Assembly: GCA_023525975.1 (NCBI GenBank)
Contig: CM042034.1
Coordinates: 2,425,501 to 2,489,500 of the forward strand
DNA: 64,000 nt
Source: Smallanthus sonchifolius
Lineage: Eukaryota; Streptophyta; Magnoliopsida; Asterales; Asteraceae
Direction of reading: 5' to 3'
Position numbers and translations under genes: made by a program. Below the pieces are notes generated by a model. That model was not told where the DNA came from and did no database searches. It saw only the letters and a program-made list of their open reading frames with translations. Positions 47,701-59,140 of the stretch are shown in pieces (position 1 is the first letter of the stretch; the number at the start of each line of letters is the position of its first letter).

Positions 47701-48666
47701 AGCGATTCCGTGGGTTATAATGTCCGAGGTAACCTAAGACCGACACCGTGTTATTTACTTGTTTGATTTAAAGTAATAAAGATTTTAACTCGTCTCATAT
47801 GAGCGTTTTGTATTCAAGTGTTCCCAATCAACATAAAAGGTGCGGCCGGAAGCCTCGCGACTCTAGTAAACTGATTCGGTGCATGGGCGATCTCGTTCAC
47901 TTTCAATTTTCTCTTGAGTTGGAGCTCATATGGTAAGATTACACATCATATGTATATTTCATATACATCGTATAACAATAATCAAAGTATATTCTTTCAG
48001 TGACATATCTAGGATATTTTTACTGTTGTTGTTCTTTGAAAATGTTCTATGATTAAATGTCACTCGGTCGAGGGTGAATATTTAAACATTAAAAATGAAT
48101 AGTTGATATTGTATAACACACAAAAAAAAACATTTCTCATGACACCAGACTCTAGTTTACCGTGTATCTACGAAAGATTGTTCCATCAGAAATGATATGC
48201 TTTCTTGTGTGATTACAGGTACCTTCATCGTTTATGCTGCGATAAATGCGGGTGCAATTGTGTTTGTGATGAAGATGGTACCTGAAACAAAAGGAAGAAC
48301 ACTAGAACAGATACAAGCCGCCATTAATGGCTAGAAACGATGCTAGACATAAATTGTTTTTAGGTCTTGTTTGACAACACTTTCGTTTCTTTTTATAGTT
48401 TTGCTTCATTTCAATTTTAGTTGGTAAGTTGTTGAATAATCTTGACTTTGTAGTTTTTATTTTGATGTAAAACCAGTGTTTTTGAGAAAGATTCACATAG
48501 AAATCCATAAATTCAAATATTATTTTATGGCTTGTCGTCATTTTCAAGCTATGACAGATCTAGATTTGTTTTCATTACTCGTGTCACCTTTTAAAAATGT
48601 TCATTGAAATAATGTTAGTATCAAATACAAATATAACATATAAAAATAAGTATCAGATACTATAAA

Positions 48667-48699
<33 letters not shown>

Positions 48700-48753
48700 A
48701 TGTTTTTACTGATGTTATGTGACACCTATAAAGCTTATGTATATATAACCATA

Positions 48754-49335
48754 CTAGGTTAATGACCCGTGTTCTACATGGGTGGAAAATCAATACTCCA
48801 ACACGTAAAAGACGTAAAAAAGAACTAATGAATGATTGATATCAAATAGTACAAAACGCACTTGTACACAACCAAAAAAGAACGTTAATTGACAATTAAA
48901 AATCTACAAATACTACTTTGTATACAACATTTGTTGTTTGGTTGCTAAGTTTTTCATCTTTATCTAATATTAAAAGTTTGACCCCATCTCTACTTTTAAC
49001 TCTGGATAAGGCGACATACAATTGACCATGTGTAAAAACCGGTTTTTAAAAAAATAAACCTACACGTGATAACGACTGCCCTTGACTCTTGTTTATCGTC
49101 ATTGCAAAACACGCAGCCAGTGGAAATTGTCTTCTTCAAAACTTAAAAGGAATCCTCTTGTCTAAAGGCGTCAAAGTTATTATGGGGATAAAAGTACAAT
49201 TACCAATAGTACTTCAGGATATTATCTCTGCCTCAATAACACGATTTCCCAATGATATAACTTGTAGTCTCGTCCCATTACATAAACCACTTTTTTATCA
49301 ATATTTTAGGAGTCATAATATGTTTTTTTATTATT
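48754..49335 (-). mobile_element. Helitron 3' end with helicase relic
   Basis: At 48754 the plus strand reads A|CTAGG with a CCCGTGTTCTACATGGG hairpin, the 3' terminus of a minus-strand Helitron. Reading in, 48940-49330 (minus) is a stop-broken helicase C terminus. RLQVISL-like, NRVIEAEIIS, INKSQGQSL and GQLYVALSRVKSRDGVKL remnants are visible. It is better preserved than the relic at 32695-34040. The 5' end of this element was not found. Confidence 0.82.
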
Positions 49336-49517
49336 AGTAATAAATAATCAATTTTGATTGTTAATATTAAATTTGATATTTTTAGAAGTGTTTGATAACA
49401 TAATAAGATGTTTACTTTTATTTATAAATATCGCCTTAATAATATAGTAACACATTTGACATTTGAAAATATCTCAGTATTTTAGTTTAAATTTAAATTT
49501 AAAGATTTAAAGCTAAA

Positions 49518-50050
49518 TCTATACTATATAATAAAGAAAAATCACGTGAGACATTTGTCAATCTCTAGTATTTAAAGATTTATTTGCCTTCATAGAAATT
49601 CAATATATGAAGTGATTTCCGTATCACTTTTATATTCGTGAATAGTTAGAAATGTGTTTGAAATTATAAACCTAACCATGTTTGTAGCCTTGTAGGTTTA
49701 TAAAGTTTTCAAATCCTCAAATAAATGAAGTTTTTTTTTCAAAATGCAATTGAGTTTTTCTTTAATATATGTTGTTATTTATTATTTGATAAGAATTTAA
49801 ATACACATGTTAGTTCGGTTTTTTATTTACGTTTAATATAAACAAGCAAGGAGCAAGCGCTTGTATAGACTTGTATATGATGCATTTTAATTTGTAATTC
49901 ACTGTTTAAATAGTTATTGTTTACTTCATTGTGTTTTAAATAAGAGTATAATTTTATTAAAAACAAAAATTGTATTCAAAATAAAATATATATATATATA
50001 TATATAAATTTTTTTATTTCGTGTTATTCAAAAATAGTTTATGTTTGATT
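49518..50050 (+). mobile_element. Helitron 5' end fragment, candidate
   Basis: A|TCTATACTATATAATAAAG at 49518 is the 5' terminus of the family seen at 11139 and 14571. No CTAG hairpin end could be assigned downstream, so the end given here is arbitrary. The sequence is AT-rich and non-coding. Confidence 0.4.
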
Positions 50051-50053
50051 TTA

Positions 50054-50310
50054 AAGCATTCCCAGCCCGTTCTTTATATTACATATCTTTATCCTTATAA
50101 TTACACTAAAAACCACTATTTTTTCTATCTTTTATCTCTACTTTTCTCTTTCCTTATCCTTATAATTATACTAAAAACCACTACTTTTATCCTTATATTT
50201 ACAAAAACCTTATATCTTTTCTCTCTCATTCACTTACAACCACTTTAAACCACTCTATAAAATATACAAAACTCACTCATATAATTATAAGGAACGGGCT
50301 ATGAATGCTC
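50054..50310. mobile_element. Tourist-like MITE, TTA target
   Basis: 257 bp with inverted ends AAGCATTCCCAGCCCGTTC and GAACGGGCTATGAATGCTC, flanked by TTA (50051-50053 and 50311-50313). An internal direct repeat (TTATCCTTATAATTA..ACTAAAAACCACTA) occurs twice. Non-coding. Confidence 0.82.
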
Positions 50311-50698
50311 TTATATGATTTTCAATAACATGTATATAAAAGAAATGAACAAAAATATATATGAGTGGTTTTTATCAAATATTATAAATTATTAGAAAAA
50401 AACTCAACCGTATATATTCTAAACAAAAATATTATCTAAAAAACAACACTAGATTTTTTTAACCCAATAACCAACAATATTATTTGAAAATTTCTATTTT
50501 ATTGCTTTTAGAATTAAAAAAAAAGCAATATCCAAAAAAAAAAGAAAAAAAAGAAGGTATACGTGTTTTCATATCCTAAAATACCAGATGTTGCATTAGA
50601 AGTCATGATTTTGTGAACGGTTCCACCGCTGCTCAACTTCCGATCATATTGACCGTCGTACCGGTGGCAATGTCTGCTGTTCGCCGCCGCCGCGTTGA

Positions 50699-51121
50699 TC
50701 ATCGTTCAGTAGCCACATCTTCAGTCGACCGTTTCTCCCCGGACTCCTCACCAGCTGCGGCGACAGGTTCGGCACCATAAACATCTGTAACCGTCCGTTC
50801 CAGTTCAAATTTCGGCCGGCCGTTCACGTTCAACGTCGATAAACCTGGCAGAAAATCGTAAATCACTTCGTCTCGATCAGGCGAAATCGGCACCAGATCC
50901 GATTCCGATTTTTCCGTCGCCGTTACGTCAGCAGCACCGCTTTTCACCGCCTCCTCATTTCCAAACCCTAGGTAATCAATTTCCGGCAATGTCACCGGAT
51001 TTCACAACGCATCACCGCATTCTTATTCTAATTCATCATCCTCGTCGGTGTTGAGAGATTTTGTTGACCGGTGAACGTCCGCCGGTGGTGGATGAGAGCC
51101 GTCGGCGGCGGCGGAACTCAT
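50699..51121 (-). pseudogene. Decayed or captured coding fragment, unrecognised
   Basis: A GC-rich minus-strand segment in an AT-rich area. From an ATG at 51121 the frame gives 32 residues beginning MSSAAADGSHPPPADVHRS, with an acidic DEDDELE end, then TAA. The same frame is open again after a second stop and runs LPEIDYLGFGNEEAVKSG.. to 50699. The composition and codon pattern look like a real first exon of a plant gene that has taken stops, or a fragment carried by a transposon. I do not recognise the family. It could also be a gene using an intron at the stops, but no good GT/AG pair was seen. Confidence 0.45.
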
Positions 51122-52305
51122 GATGATGAATTCCGCCGTGGTTTAATTTGTTCGCTGATTTAACACCAGAAAGCTTGACTGATCATGTTAGTAATGAAGA
51201 TGCTAATAACTAACTAAACTGAAAAACTTTTTTGTAGCGTTTTGGATAAAATTATAAAGCGTTTAACGTGTTATTAGTAACGATTTGGATATAATTAAGT
51301 TATGAGCATCGAAATTAAGGGTACAAGTCGTTGGGGAAGAAACGGAGGGATAGTAATAATAAATTCTAAATTTTATTTATTTCAAGAAGGGTATATTTTT
51401 TATGTTAAAGTTTGTTTTAATAAAGGGAACGGTTTATAAATTCTAAAGTTTAATCTTGTAAAGTAAAGTAGAACTCACTCGGTTTATTCAACTTTTAGCA
51501 TTGCATATCATATTGATAGTGTAGGTTTCTGTCTAAACATTAGAGATTGGTGTTGGACTTAATAGTGGAGGTTGTTCTCGTGTCCTATAGTTTCAAGTTG
51601 TTTCTAGACCTACTTGGTTGTTATGGACTATGAATTTGACGGGTCTAGGGTGTTTCATTATACTTGGTTCAGTTCGAGTTCTTAAAGAGACGATTATAAA
51701 TATCTCATAAGCGTAACTAAAATCAACAAAATGTCGACATCATTATTAAAAGGTTTTTTTTACATATTTTCTCATATTAAACTTATAAATTACATATATC
51801 CTAACCCCTAACTTTAATTATATATTTTCCCAGTTAACTTAAAATTACTCAATTGTCTCTCACAAATATTTAGGAAGAGGATATATATAAATAGTATTTT
51901 AATTGGTTAATTAAAGGTAAAATGGTAATAAAACAAGTTATTTTAAATGAATTGGATAAATATGTAATATATAAGTTTTAAGAAAGAGAAATATGTAATT
52001 AAATTTTAAAGTTAAGTAAATATATAATAAAAGAACTTAGGAATGGTATATATGTAAATAAAAAATAGCAAGTCAATTATTTTGTGATGAAGTGGGCTGT
52101 GTGTGAATGGCAAAAGCCCAAATAAAATGAAGGCTGAAGTAAAAAGTGGGTTTGGGCTAATTAAATTAATGGGGTTAGTTACAAAAAAATTAGAAAGGAT
52201 ATTGTTCAAATAAAACATCAAAACTTTGAGAAAGTTTGTTTTGTTTATTTGTATGATCGAGTAGTTCTTCATCAATGTCATATGTAATTAGCAAACGGTG
52301 TTCTA
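51122..52305. other. Gene-free AT-rich stretch
   Basis: Nothing could be supported beyond low-complexity AT-rich sequence. Confidence 0.55.
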
Positions 52306-52620
52306 TACTATATATTTTTATTCATTCTTATCATACTTTTCCTCGCACGTTCTCTCTTATTAAATGAATCTCTATCTTTTCAGTAATAATATATTTATCT
52401 TTTCAATAATAATATATTTAAAGAAATTACTAATTATACTAATAAAACATATTTATTTTGAATTATCTCTTGTTATAAGAAACTTTGAAATCTAATTACC
52501 GAGCTTATGTTTTCAATTCAATAATAGATGAAAGTCAATTTACATTGAATAGTAATTTATGTATTTTCGAAACCCTATTATATATTAATTTTTACATATG
52601 AAAGTGAATTTACATTGAAT
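52306..52620 (+). mobile_element. Truncated Helitron fragment
   Basis: TTCTATACTATATATT followed by the same internal blocks as 14571-15008 (TAATAATATATTTAAAG, ATTATACTAATAAAACAT, TTTTCAATTCAATAATAG). The 3' hairpin end is missing. A 26 bp internal direct repeat (TGAAAGT(C/G)AATTTACATTGAATAGTAATTT) appears twice, at about 52528 and 52597. Confidence 0.65.
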
Positions 52621-52725
52621 AGTAATTTCTATATTTGGAGTTAATAGGTATTCTAGATTTCAATTTCCCAAAAAAAAACATGTAATGTATTTCTCGTCAA
52701 AAAGAGAGGGTACATAGAAGCACGC

Positions 52726-52868
52726 GGGGTTGGGTCCAATAGCAAAGTCATTTGGAGTTAAGTAGTGAAACTCCTCTTGAGATCATGGGTTCAAGCCCCA
52801 TCATAGACGGATTAGTGTAGATTATTAGAAGAGGCCCAAAATAAGATATTTGCTATTAAAAAAAACAC
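52726..52868 (+). mobile_element. tRNA-derived SINE with 10-bp target duplication
   Basis: 143 bp, with A-box-like GTCATTTGGAGTTAAG (52747), B box GGGTTCAAGCCCC (52788-52800) and an A-run tail (52858-52865). Perfect direct repeats AGAAGCACGC lie at 52716-52725 and 52869-52878; a further 3-4 bp also match imperfectly. This is a complete, bounded SINE insertion. Confidence 0.8.
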
Positions 52869-53084
52869 AGAAGCACGCATGTTAAAACGCCCTAAACATG
52901 ATATATTACTACAAATAACACATGACATGATAAATATAAAACCAAACTAAACCAAACAAAAATCCCAAGTTTTGAACAAGGAGACGTTAAGAAGGAGAAG
53001 GTCATGACCACCAACTGACCACCATATTCCACCTTGGTGCCGCCTCGTATTATTTCTCCGGTGCTTAAGTGTTGATCGATAGGC

Positions 53085-53591
53085 TTATTTAGAGGCATCA
53101 ACACTAGATGTAGTTCTCAACCTCATTTTCGTTCGGTTAATATAACCAGAAAACATGTCGTTGAAGCTTTCGCGCCTAGAAACTGTCCTCCCACTTGATA
53201 CATTTGAAGGAGCTCTCATTTTCATCTTTGTATTATCAATATAACTATTGTACTTCTCTTCACTAAAAGTCTTGTTCGCAGTCAACTCCTTCCTATCATC
53301 ATCAATACCACTTTTCTTGATGTTACTAGACGAAAAGCGCACAAATCTTTTAAACGGTTTTGCTTCACGGGGAGAAGACGACTCAAGTTTTGAGGTCATT
53401 ATCGTTTCAACTGCGACGGGTTGGTGATGGGCGGATGATGGTGTTTTTAAGACAACCGGTTTCATGGTGGGAGGTTTAGTGGTTGATAGTGAAGGATTTT
53501 GTGAATTTCTAGTTGAAAAACCAAAGGAGAATTTGGATAGCTTCTCATATGAATTCCTAGCAAAACTTTTGTTTGAGTGATCTTTAGCCAT
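53085..53591 (-). CDS. Small basic plant protein of unknown function
   Basis: An intact single-exon frame of 168 residues from an ATG. It is Ser/Lys/Arg-rich, with no signal peptide, membrane helix or enzyme motif. Two similar motifs occur in the C-terminal half: YNSYIDNTKMKMRAPSNV and, after a basic RRESF, FNDMFSGYINRTKMRLRTTS. The paired YI-x2-TKM-x2-R motif suggests a short internal duplication. I recall similar small uncharacterised plant proteins but cannot name the family. The sensible codon usage, the repeated motif and the lack of transposon likeness argue that it is a real gene. A TTAAATAG at about 53640-53647 (minus) could serve as TATA. Confidence 0.65.
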   Translation of the reverse strand: MAKDHSNKSFARNSYEKLSKFSFGFSTRNSQNPSLSTTKPPTMKPVVLKTPSSAHHQPVAVETIMTSKLESSSPREAKPFKRFVRFSSSNIKKSGIDDDRKELTANKTFSEEKYNSYIDNTKMKMRAPSNVSSGRTVSRRESFNDMFSGYINRTKMRLRTTSSVDASK

Positions 53592-53997
53592 TAGGTTTAA
53601 GAAAGTAGTGATTTGAGAGAATTTGGTAACAATGTGTGGCTATTTAACATGGAATTAAAGTGGTAGTTGATGCTAAAGAAAGAATAAATTAGAAGTAACC
53701 CTTGATCATTTGATTAATAGTTATCAACGTGTGTGTAAAAAATGTCAAAGTGATTTGACTTTGATTCGTGTCTAGGGGCATATTTGGTATATTCTGAACA
53801 TATAATTCTAATAAGTAACATTTAAAGGTAAAATAAAAAATCTGGCTAAAAAAGCAAGTAAAACATATTAAAAAATAAATAGAGTTAACTGTGATTTTTA
53901 TTTTTATGGTTTAGCCATTTTTGTTAATTTCATCCAAAAATAATTATTTTTCCCTCATGTATTCTTATGGTTTAGAAAGTTGTAATTTTCATTCAGT

Positions 53998-56900
53998 CAC
54001 TTCTGTTTGGTATGGGGTAATGAAATGCACGAGGGAATGGAATGAACGAGGTAGTTTGGTTACCATGAGGGAATGAAATAAATTATTACTTTATGTTGTT
54101 TGATAGACTAGAAAAGATGAAGGAATAAAATCGATGGGGAGTGGCGGTGGTGATGGTGGGGAGTGGCGGTGGTGGTGGTGGGTAGCGGTATTGGGTGGTG
54201 GTGGGGACGGTGGGTGATGGCGGCGGTGGGTGATGGAGATGGTGGTTGTCACACCCCGGTCGGTGGCGGATTATACGCCGGGGCTGACGCGGTTGTTCAT
54301 AAGCACATGATCATCTATTAACAAGTGATAATATTATTTCATCATAATTAAAGCATCCGTTACAAATAGGAATGGAAAACAAGAAGTTCAAACATGACAT
54401 AAGTTGAATTTAATCGTTAATAAAGCTAGGTCCAAAGTCTTAAGTGATCAAGTAGTATCCTCAAACTGGTGCACCTGAAACATGTGAGTAAATGTCAACT
54501 ACAAGTAGTTGGTGAGTAACATAGGTTTTGACACCAAACAAAAGTTAAGTAAAAAGTGTTTGTAATCCAATACTGTTCAAAGCGTAACTATGGCATAAAT
54601 GTGAAAACATACAAGGTTCCAAGCGTACAATTCAATCCGTAGTAAATGGAAAACTGGTAAGTACAATCTCACTGATTGTGTTTTGGAAAAAATAGTAATA
54701 TGTTACACACAAAACCCGCCAAGGTTCGTGTTAACTGGAATCGGATTCCCCTATAAATGATCATGTTAGGTACTACCTTAGGCCTGGGTAGCAGGTTAAT
54801 GAATGTACTAGTATGAATACATGTAATGGTCACCAAGCAGTTTAAGACATAAAGCACGTATTAAATAGCATGAGAACATTGGTATTGAATTTGGTAAGTA
54901 AAGTATGTAAACATGTTCCACCACGAGTATTTGTAAACAATAGTAAAGAGAAAGGGGGCTATGAACTCACTTGAATCAATGTTAGAATTGTATGAACTGG
55001 TAAAGATTGTTAGGCCTCGTGAGGAACTCTCACAACAAACCTACACGTGTAATGGTAACCTAATTTCAATATATGTCTAAATGGTATTTAGAGGATATTG
55101 GAACGCTTAGGGTTTCATGGGGATTTGGTTTGAAGATGGGTTCGCGTGCATAAAGAAGTATTGAATTGTTAGAAAAAGTTTATAAATAAGTTAGAACTAA
55201 TTTAGACTTCTAATTAATTTATATAGTCATGCTAAAGGTAAGTAATGTTATAGAATAGTTTAAATAGTAACTTATTCTAAATTATAAATAAATTTTGATA
55301 TAGTAAAAGTTTTAATTAATTGATCTAGAAATGAGCAATTAATTATCAATTTGCAATTTAAATGGTTAATTAATTTGTTAAAATTGAATTAAAAAGGATT
55401 AAGTAAGTTTTAACTATAATTAATTAAATCTTGTATAAAATAATTATTTAAAATAATTATTTAGGCATTCATAAATTTAAAAGTTTTTAATTAATTCATC
55501 TTACCAATAATAATTATTTACAAATTTAGAGAAGTTTAAAAGTGTCTAATTGTATAAATATAGTTTGTGAAATAATAAATAAGTGAATAAGTAACAAAAT
55601 TTGGTTTGTCTACACAATGTTTTATATAAATATCACAGAATGTATTTGCATCATTAACTTGAAATTTTTGAATATTATATGGTGAATAAAAGGGCTAAAA
55701 GAAAAGAAAAACAAGAAAAATTCGGTCCCTGGGATTCGAACCTGCGTCGAACCCGGACCCCAAACACACACACGCGCACAACCGTTAGACTGGGCATGCT
55801 GCCTTGTCTAGGATCTGGTTTCGCGTGGTTTTAATCAGGAACCCCAAATGGTCATCGTCCCCGAATCGATCCCGAAACCCTAGCTCCCCAATTTGCCTGA
55901 TCGGACTAAAGATCGAAGCCCGAACCATGGGGCTTCAGATCCCTGTACTCATACGAACTCAACGACCTAAAAAGTACCTGAAATGGACAAGTGGAGAAGG
56001 AGGACGACTTCCGCGAAATGAGTCGTGTTCGTCGGCTTGTTTGGGTGGTACAGGGATGGAATTAAACGAAGTCTCAGGTATGGGAAGTTTGTATTGAACG
56101 TCGCTAATGATTTGGGACCTCTATTTATAGCCAATCGGATAGTAAGGGCTCGATCGATTAAATGGTCATTAATGGAGGTTTCGGTTACGGATTAAGCACA
56201 GTAATGGTCATAATAAATTAATTAAACACGAGGGACTGTTCGTTTGGATGAATTGAACGTGTGACCGTTGTTGATTTCGCTCGAATACATCACAGGAACG
56301 ATTTCCGGATAATCGGGTTGAGAACCGGTCGAAGGCGGGGTCGAACCCGTGACTGGTCTGGGAAGGGGGAAGAGTTTCTGGAATTTGCAGTTTAGCCCTC
56401 GGGGTTTCAATAGTTACTATTTTATGTATGAACTTTGTTTTAAAAGAGAGTGAAGTTTCAGAATTTACAAAGTGGACCCTGAACTTTTATAAAGTAGGAG
56501 GGTTATCAAATTTTATAAGCTTTTATAAAATTTAATAGATGTTAATGTCACATAATTATATTTATATATTTTTTTTTCTATTAAACCCATTTACTAAAAG
56601 AAAATAATAAATAAGTAATAAAGTCTTATAAACCCTATTTAAAGAATTTAAGATTTAAACTCTTTTTTTTTGTAAATTGTTTATTTACAAATATGAGTTT
56701 ATATATATAGGTTTAGAAATAATGTAGCATATAAATATATATTTATTTAAAAGGATAATAACAAATATTTATATAGTTTCCTTATATAAATATCTATTGT
56801 TTTTACAATAATTGTACTTAATGTATGCATGCATGAGCACTTATGAAATGTAATGGATATATAAGATAACTTATTGAAATGGATAGATACAAACATATAA

Positions 56901-57371
56901 TAATTACAAGTGTCGAAAAGTTCAAAATAAAGGCCGGAATTTCCTGGGGTTTACAGTGGTGGGTAGGGGGGTGATGGTGGCTGTGGTAGGTGGTGGTGGT
57001 GGTGGGTGGTGGTAACGGTGGCTGTGGAGGTGGGTGGCGGTGAGAGATGGCGGTGGGTGGTGGAGGCGGCGGCGACGGTGGTGGTTGGTGGTGGAAGCGG
57101 TGGTGGGAGGTGGTGGAGACAGTGGTGGGTGGTGGTGGTTGTGGGTGGTGGTAGGAGGGTGTGGTGGTGAATGGTGATGAAGAGTGAAAGAGGGAATGAA
57201 ATGCAAAAAAAAAACATGGGGTGGATAGAATGAATTTAAGGGATTTAGAGGGGATAACATTCATTGTGGAATGGGTGATTCCATTCCATCTTCCAATCAA
57301 ACATCATTTTTTTATTCCCTCGTAATCATCCATTCTATTCCACCTTTCATTCATGCATACCAAACGCTACC
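53998..57371. mobile_element. Tourist-like MITE interrupted by a solo LTR
   Basis: 53998-54246 and 56961-57371 are the two halves of a second copy of the family at 33162-33883. They share CTGTTTGGTATGGGGTAATG at the left, the GTGGCGGTGG core, the GGGATTTAGAGG block near 57240, and CATACCAAACGCTACC at the right end, followed by TTA. Without the insertion it would be about 660 bp. The left target duplication is not clear. Confidence 0.8.
54247..56955 (-). mobile_element. 2.7-kb solo LTR with GTGGT target duplication
   Basis: The plus strand starts TGTCACACCCCGG and ends GGGGTTTACA (TG..CA). It is flanked by GTGGT at 54242-54246 and 56956-56960. It is related to the LTR at 422-3268 and in the same orientation. 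No internal region is present, so it is a solo LTR. Because the surrounding MITE core is itself rich in GTGGT, the duplication alone is weaker evidence than usual. The TG..CA ends and the interrupted MITE support it. B-box-like GGTTCGAATCCC lies at about 55733-55744 (minus). Confidence 0.82.
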
Positions 57372-57535
57372 TTAATTTTATCTATATTTTAACGTTAAAT
57401 GAGAGATAATTATGTCCAATCACTAACTCAATCGATTGGTCAATAGTTAAGATTCTTTCTTGTTTTAAGGGCATATATATAGATATATGATATAATTAAA
57501 GCTTAAATTATATGTAATATTTCTATATTAGCCAA

Positions 57536-58218
57536 CTAGGTTAAAGCAAATGTTTTATATGGGTTGAATAAATGCAACTTGTTATAAAACAGTATTTTCT
57601 ATGAAAATTTGTATAAAATATTAGTTATCTGTGAAATAAGAAATAATTAAAAATTTATTATGATTTAATAATTTTTAATAAAATAGTACAATATATGTTA
57701 GATATTTAATTATTTAACATCATCATTATTTAATAGGAGAGAAAGACGAAAAACAAAAAGCTAGATTTAATCGGAAGTCGACACTTAGCAAGTATAGTAA
57801 TTCATTTATTATAATATAGGTTAGAAACCTTGTATATTATACATAGTGAATAAATGCAGTGTTATATATACTTAGTAATAAAGATCTAATATTACATATT
57901 TTTGAAATGTTACATAACTTTTTAATACAAATTTTAAAAACGTTATATAGTTATTTTAAAAAAATGTTTTTATAAAAACAATGAAAGAAATGTTCAAATT
58001 CTAAAAATGTTTTATGAACAAATCTATTTTTTAATTAAAAAATGTTTTATAAAAATCAGTATTATTTAATAGGAGAGAGAGACGGTAAACAAAAATTATA
58101 ATTTTTTTATAGAAAATCCTAACATTTAATAGCAGAGAGAGGCGGAAATTTTTTTTTAAGGATGAACGTAGAAATGAGATGTGGCACCTCAAAACCTTTA
58201 TTTATTAGTATGTATAGA
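57536..58218 (-). mobile_element. Degraded Helitron copies
   Basis: A|CTAGG at 57536 starts one copy that fades out near 57800. A second from about 57820 ends GTATAGA|T at 58217-58218, giving the minus-strand 5' end TCTATACATACTAATAAATAAAGG-like, related to the other copies. Hairpins and the second CTAG are eroded. Both carry the TTTAATAGGAGAGA block of 36193-36689. Confidence 0.6.
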
Positions 58219-58787
58219 TTGCGTGTTGGTTATCATAGGATCACATTCTATCTTCTCCTCTTAATACATACTTTTTATTGTGTTACAACTAATTAATGAC
58301 TACTAAAGTGTGCAGAATCAGATTCTTGGAAAGCTTTCCGAAAGAACTACAGTAGTTGGAGAATATATAAAAGAGGTCATGTTAAAAAAAAGTAAACTTC
58401 GATTTTGCTTCATGTGTTTTGACTATTTTAACCTTTTTTCTTCAATAATTTGAAAATGACCATTTTGCTTCATATGGTTACAGTTTTTACTCTAATATGC
58501 TGCCCGCACCTAACTTCATCCATAATTCCGGTTGTTACCCATGTGAAGGGTATAGACAAGACAGAAATGTGAAGGGTATAGACAAGACAGAAATGCCCCT
58601 TATGTGAGAGGCACATGGGTAACATTTAACCGGAATTATAGACGGAGTTAGAGGCGGTTTAGTCGATTATTGTTTCGTTTGGTTTATTACACGTGGGTAA
58701 ATTTATTGAGGATCTTTAGTCGATTATTGGTTGGTTTATTACTTTTGCGGCCCCCTATCCCATTCCATGACTTCAACTCTATATGTG
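58219..58787. other. Foldback debris with a 26-bp tandem repeat
   Basis: Around 58525-58645 the words ATAATTCCGG and TTACCCATGTG recur inverted, making a small foldback. Its centre holds two tandem copies of GTGAAGGGTATAGACAAGAC plus AGAAAT. No gene. Confidence 0.5.
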
Positions 58788-58800
58788 TATCATCAACATT

Positions 58801-59127
58801 TTTTTAACGCACAACAAACGTAGAATTGTTTAGGTACTCCGTACGGGGTGGCTATTGACAAAAGGTCACCGCTAGCTAGCCCAACCCAGCCGTACGGTGC
58901 CCTTAAGCGCCCCAAGTTATCTCCAATTCCGGGGAAAACCCACCCGTCCGAAAGCCCACTGGTGGTAAAACCCGGAAGCCCTCGGGATCGAACCGGAGAT
59001 CACAAAGATCCAGGTCTTCCTTCATTGAGCCACCATGCCCCTTCCCAAAGTGATGCTAGTGGGGATAGAACCTGAGTCTTTTTTAGAGAATCCATACTTC
59101 TTATCACTACACCACATTGGAAGTTGC
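58801..59127 (-). mobile_element. Dimeric tRNA-derived SINE, copy B, with 13-bp target duplication
   Basis: Minus strand from 59127: first tRNA-like unit (GTGTAGTGATAAG, then GGTTCTATCCC), second unit (GGTGGCTCAATGAAG, then CCGGTTCGATCCCG), GC-rich body, and a poly-A tail (T run at 58801-58805). Perfect direct repeats TATCATCAACATT lie at 58788-58800 and 59128-59140. This fixes the full element at 327 bp and shows that both tRNA-like units moved together. Confidence 0.85.
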
Positions 59128-59140
59128 TATCATCAACATT

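Larger units (their letters stand above)
42800..48334 (+). pseudogene. ERD6-like sugar transporter gene, disabled
   Basis: Sixteen exon segments cover a full ERD6-like carrier of the MFS sugar-porter family: 42800-42937, 43518-43580, 43667-43756, 44788-44847, 44928-45059, 45142-45217, 45997-46061, 46366-46458, 46586-46666, 46745-46829, 47130-47236, 47322-47381, 47454-47507, 47669-47728, 47819-47932, 48219-48334. Family motifs survive: FVGRKG, PESPRWL, VCQQFGGINGICFY, DKAGRKPLLL, PETKGRTLEQIQAAIN. Three lesions sit in the 3' half. The exon-11 acceptor reads CAT where CAG is expected (47127-47129). Exon 15 is one base short at its start. A TGA at 47872-47874 replaces the conserved Trp of NWFG. 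Exons 1-10 are open with good splice sites. If made, the product would probably stop after about six helices. Such carriers normally export sugar from the vacuole (family knowledge). Confidence 0.85.

Noticed and set aside
52747..52800. Possible tRNA gene from its A and B boxes
   Set aside because: The cloverleaf arms do not pair well. The A tail and flanking 10 bp duplication show a SINE.
56818..57300. Overlapping Pro/His/Ser-rich minus-strand frames
   Set aside because: Again the G-rich core of the split MITE.
58848..59075. Plus-strand frame beginning MAIDKRSPLASP
   Set aside because: It is the reverse complement of the dimeric SINE body, bounded by a 13 bp duplication.
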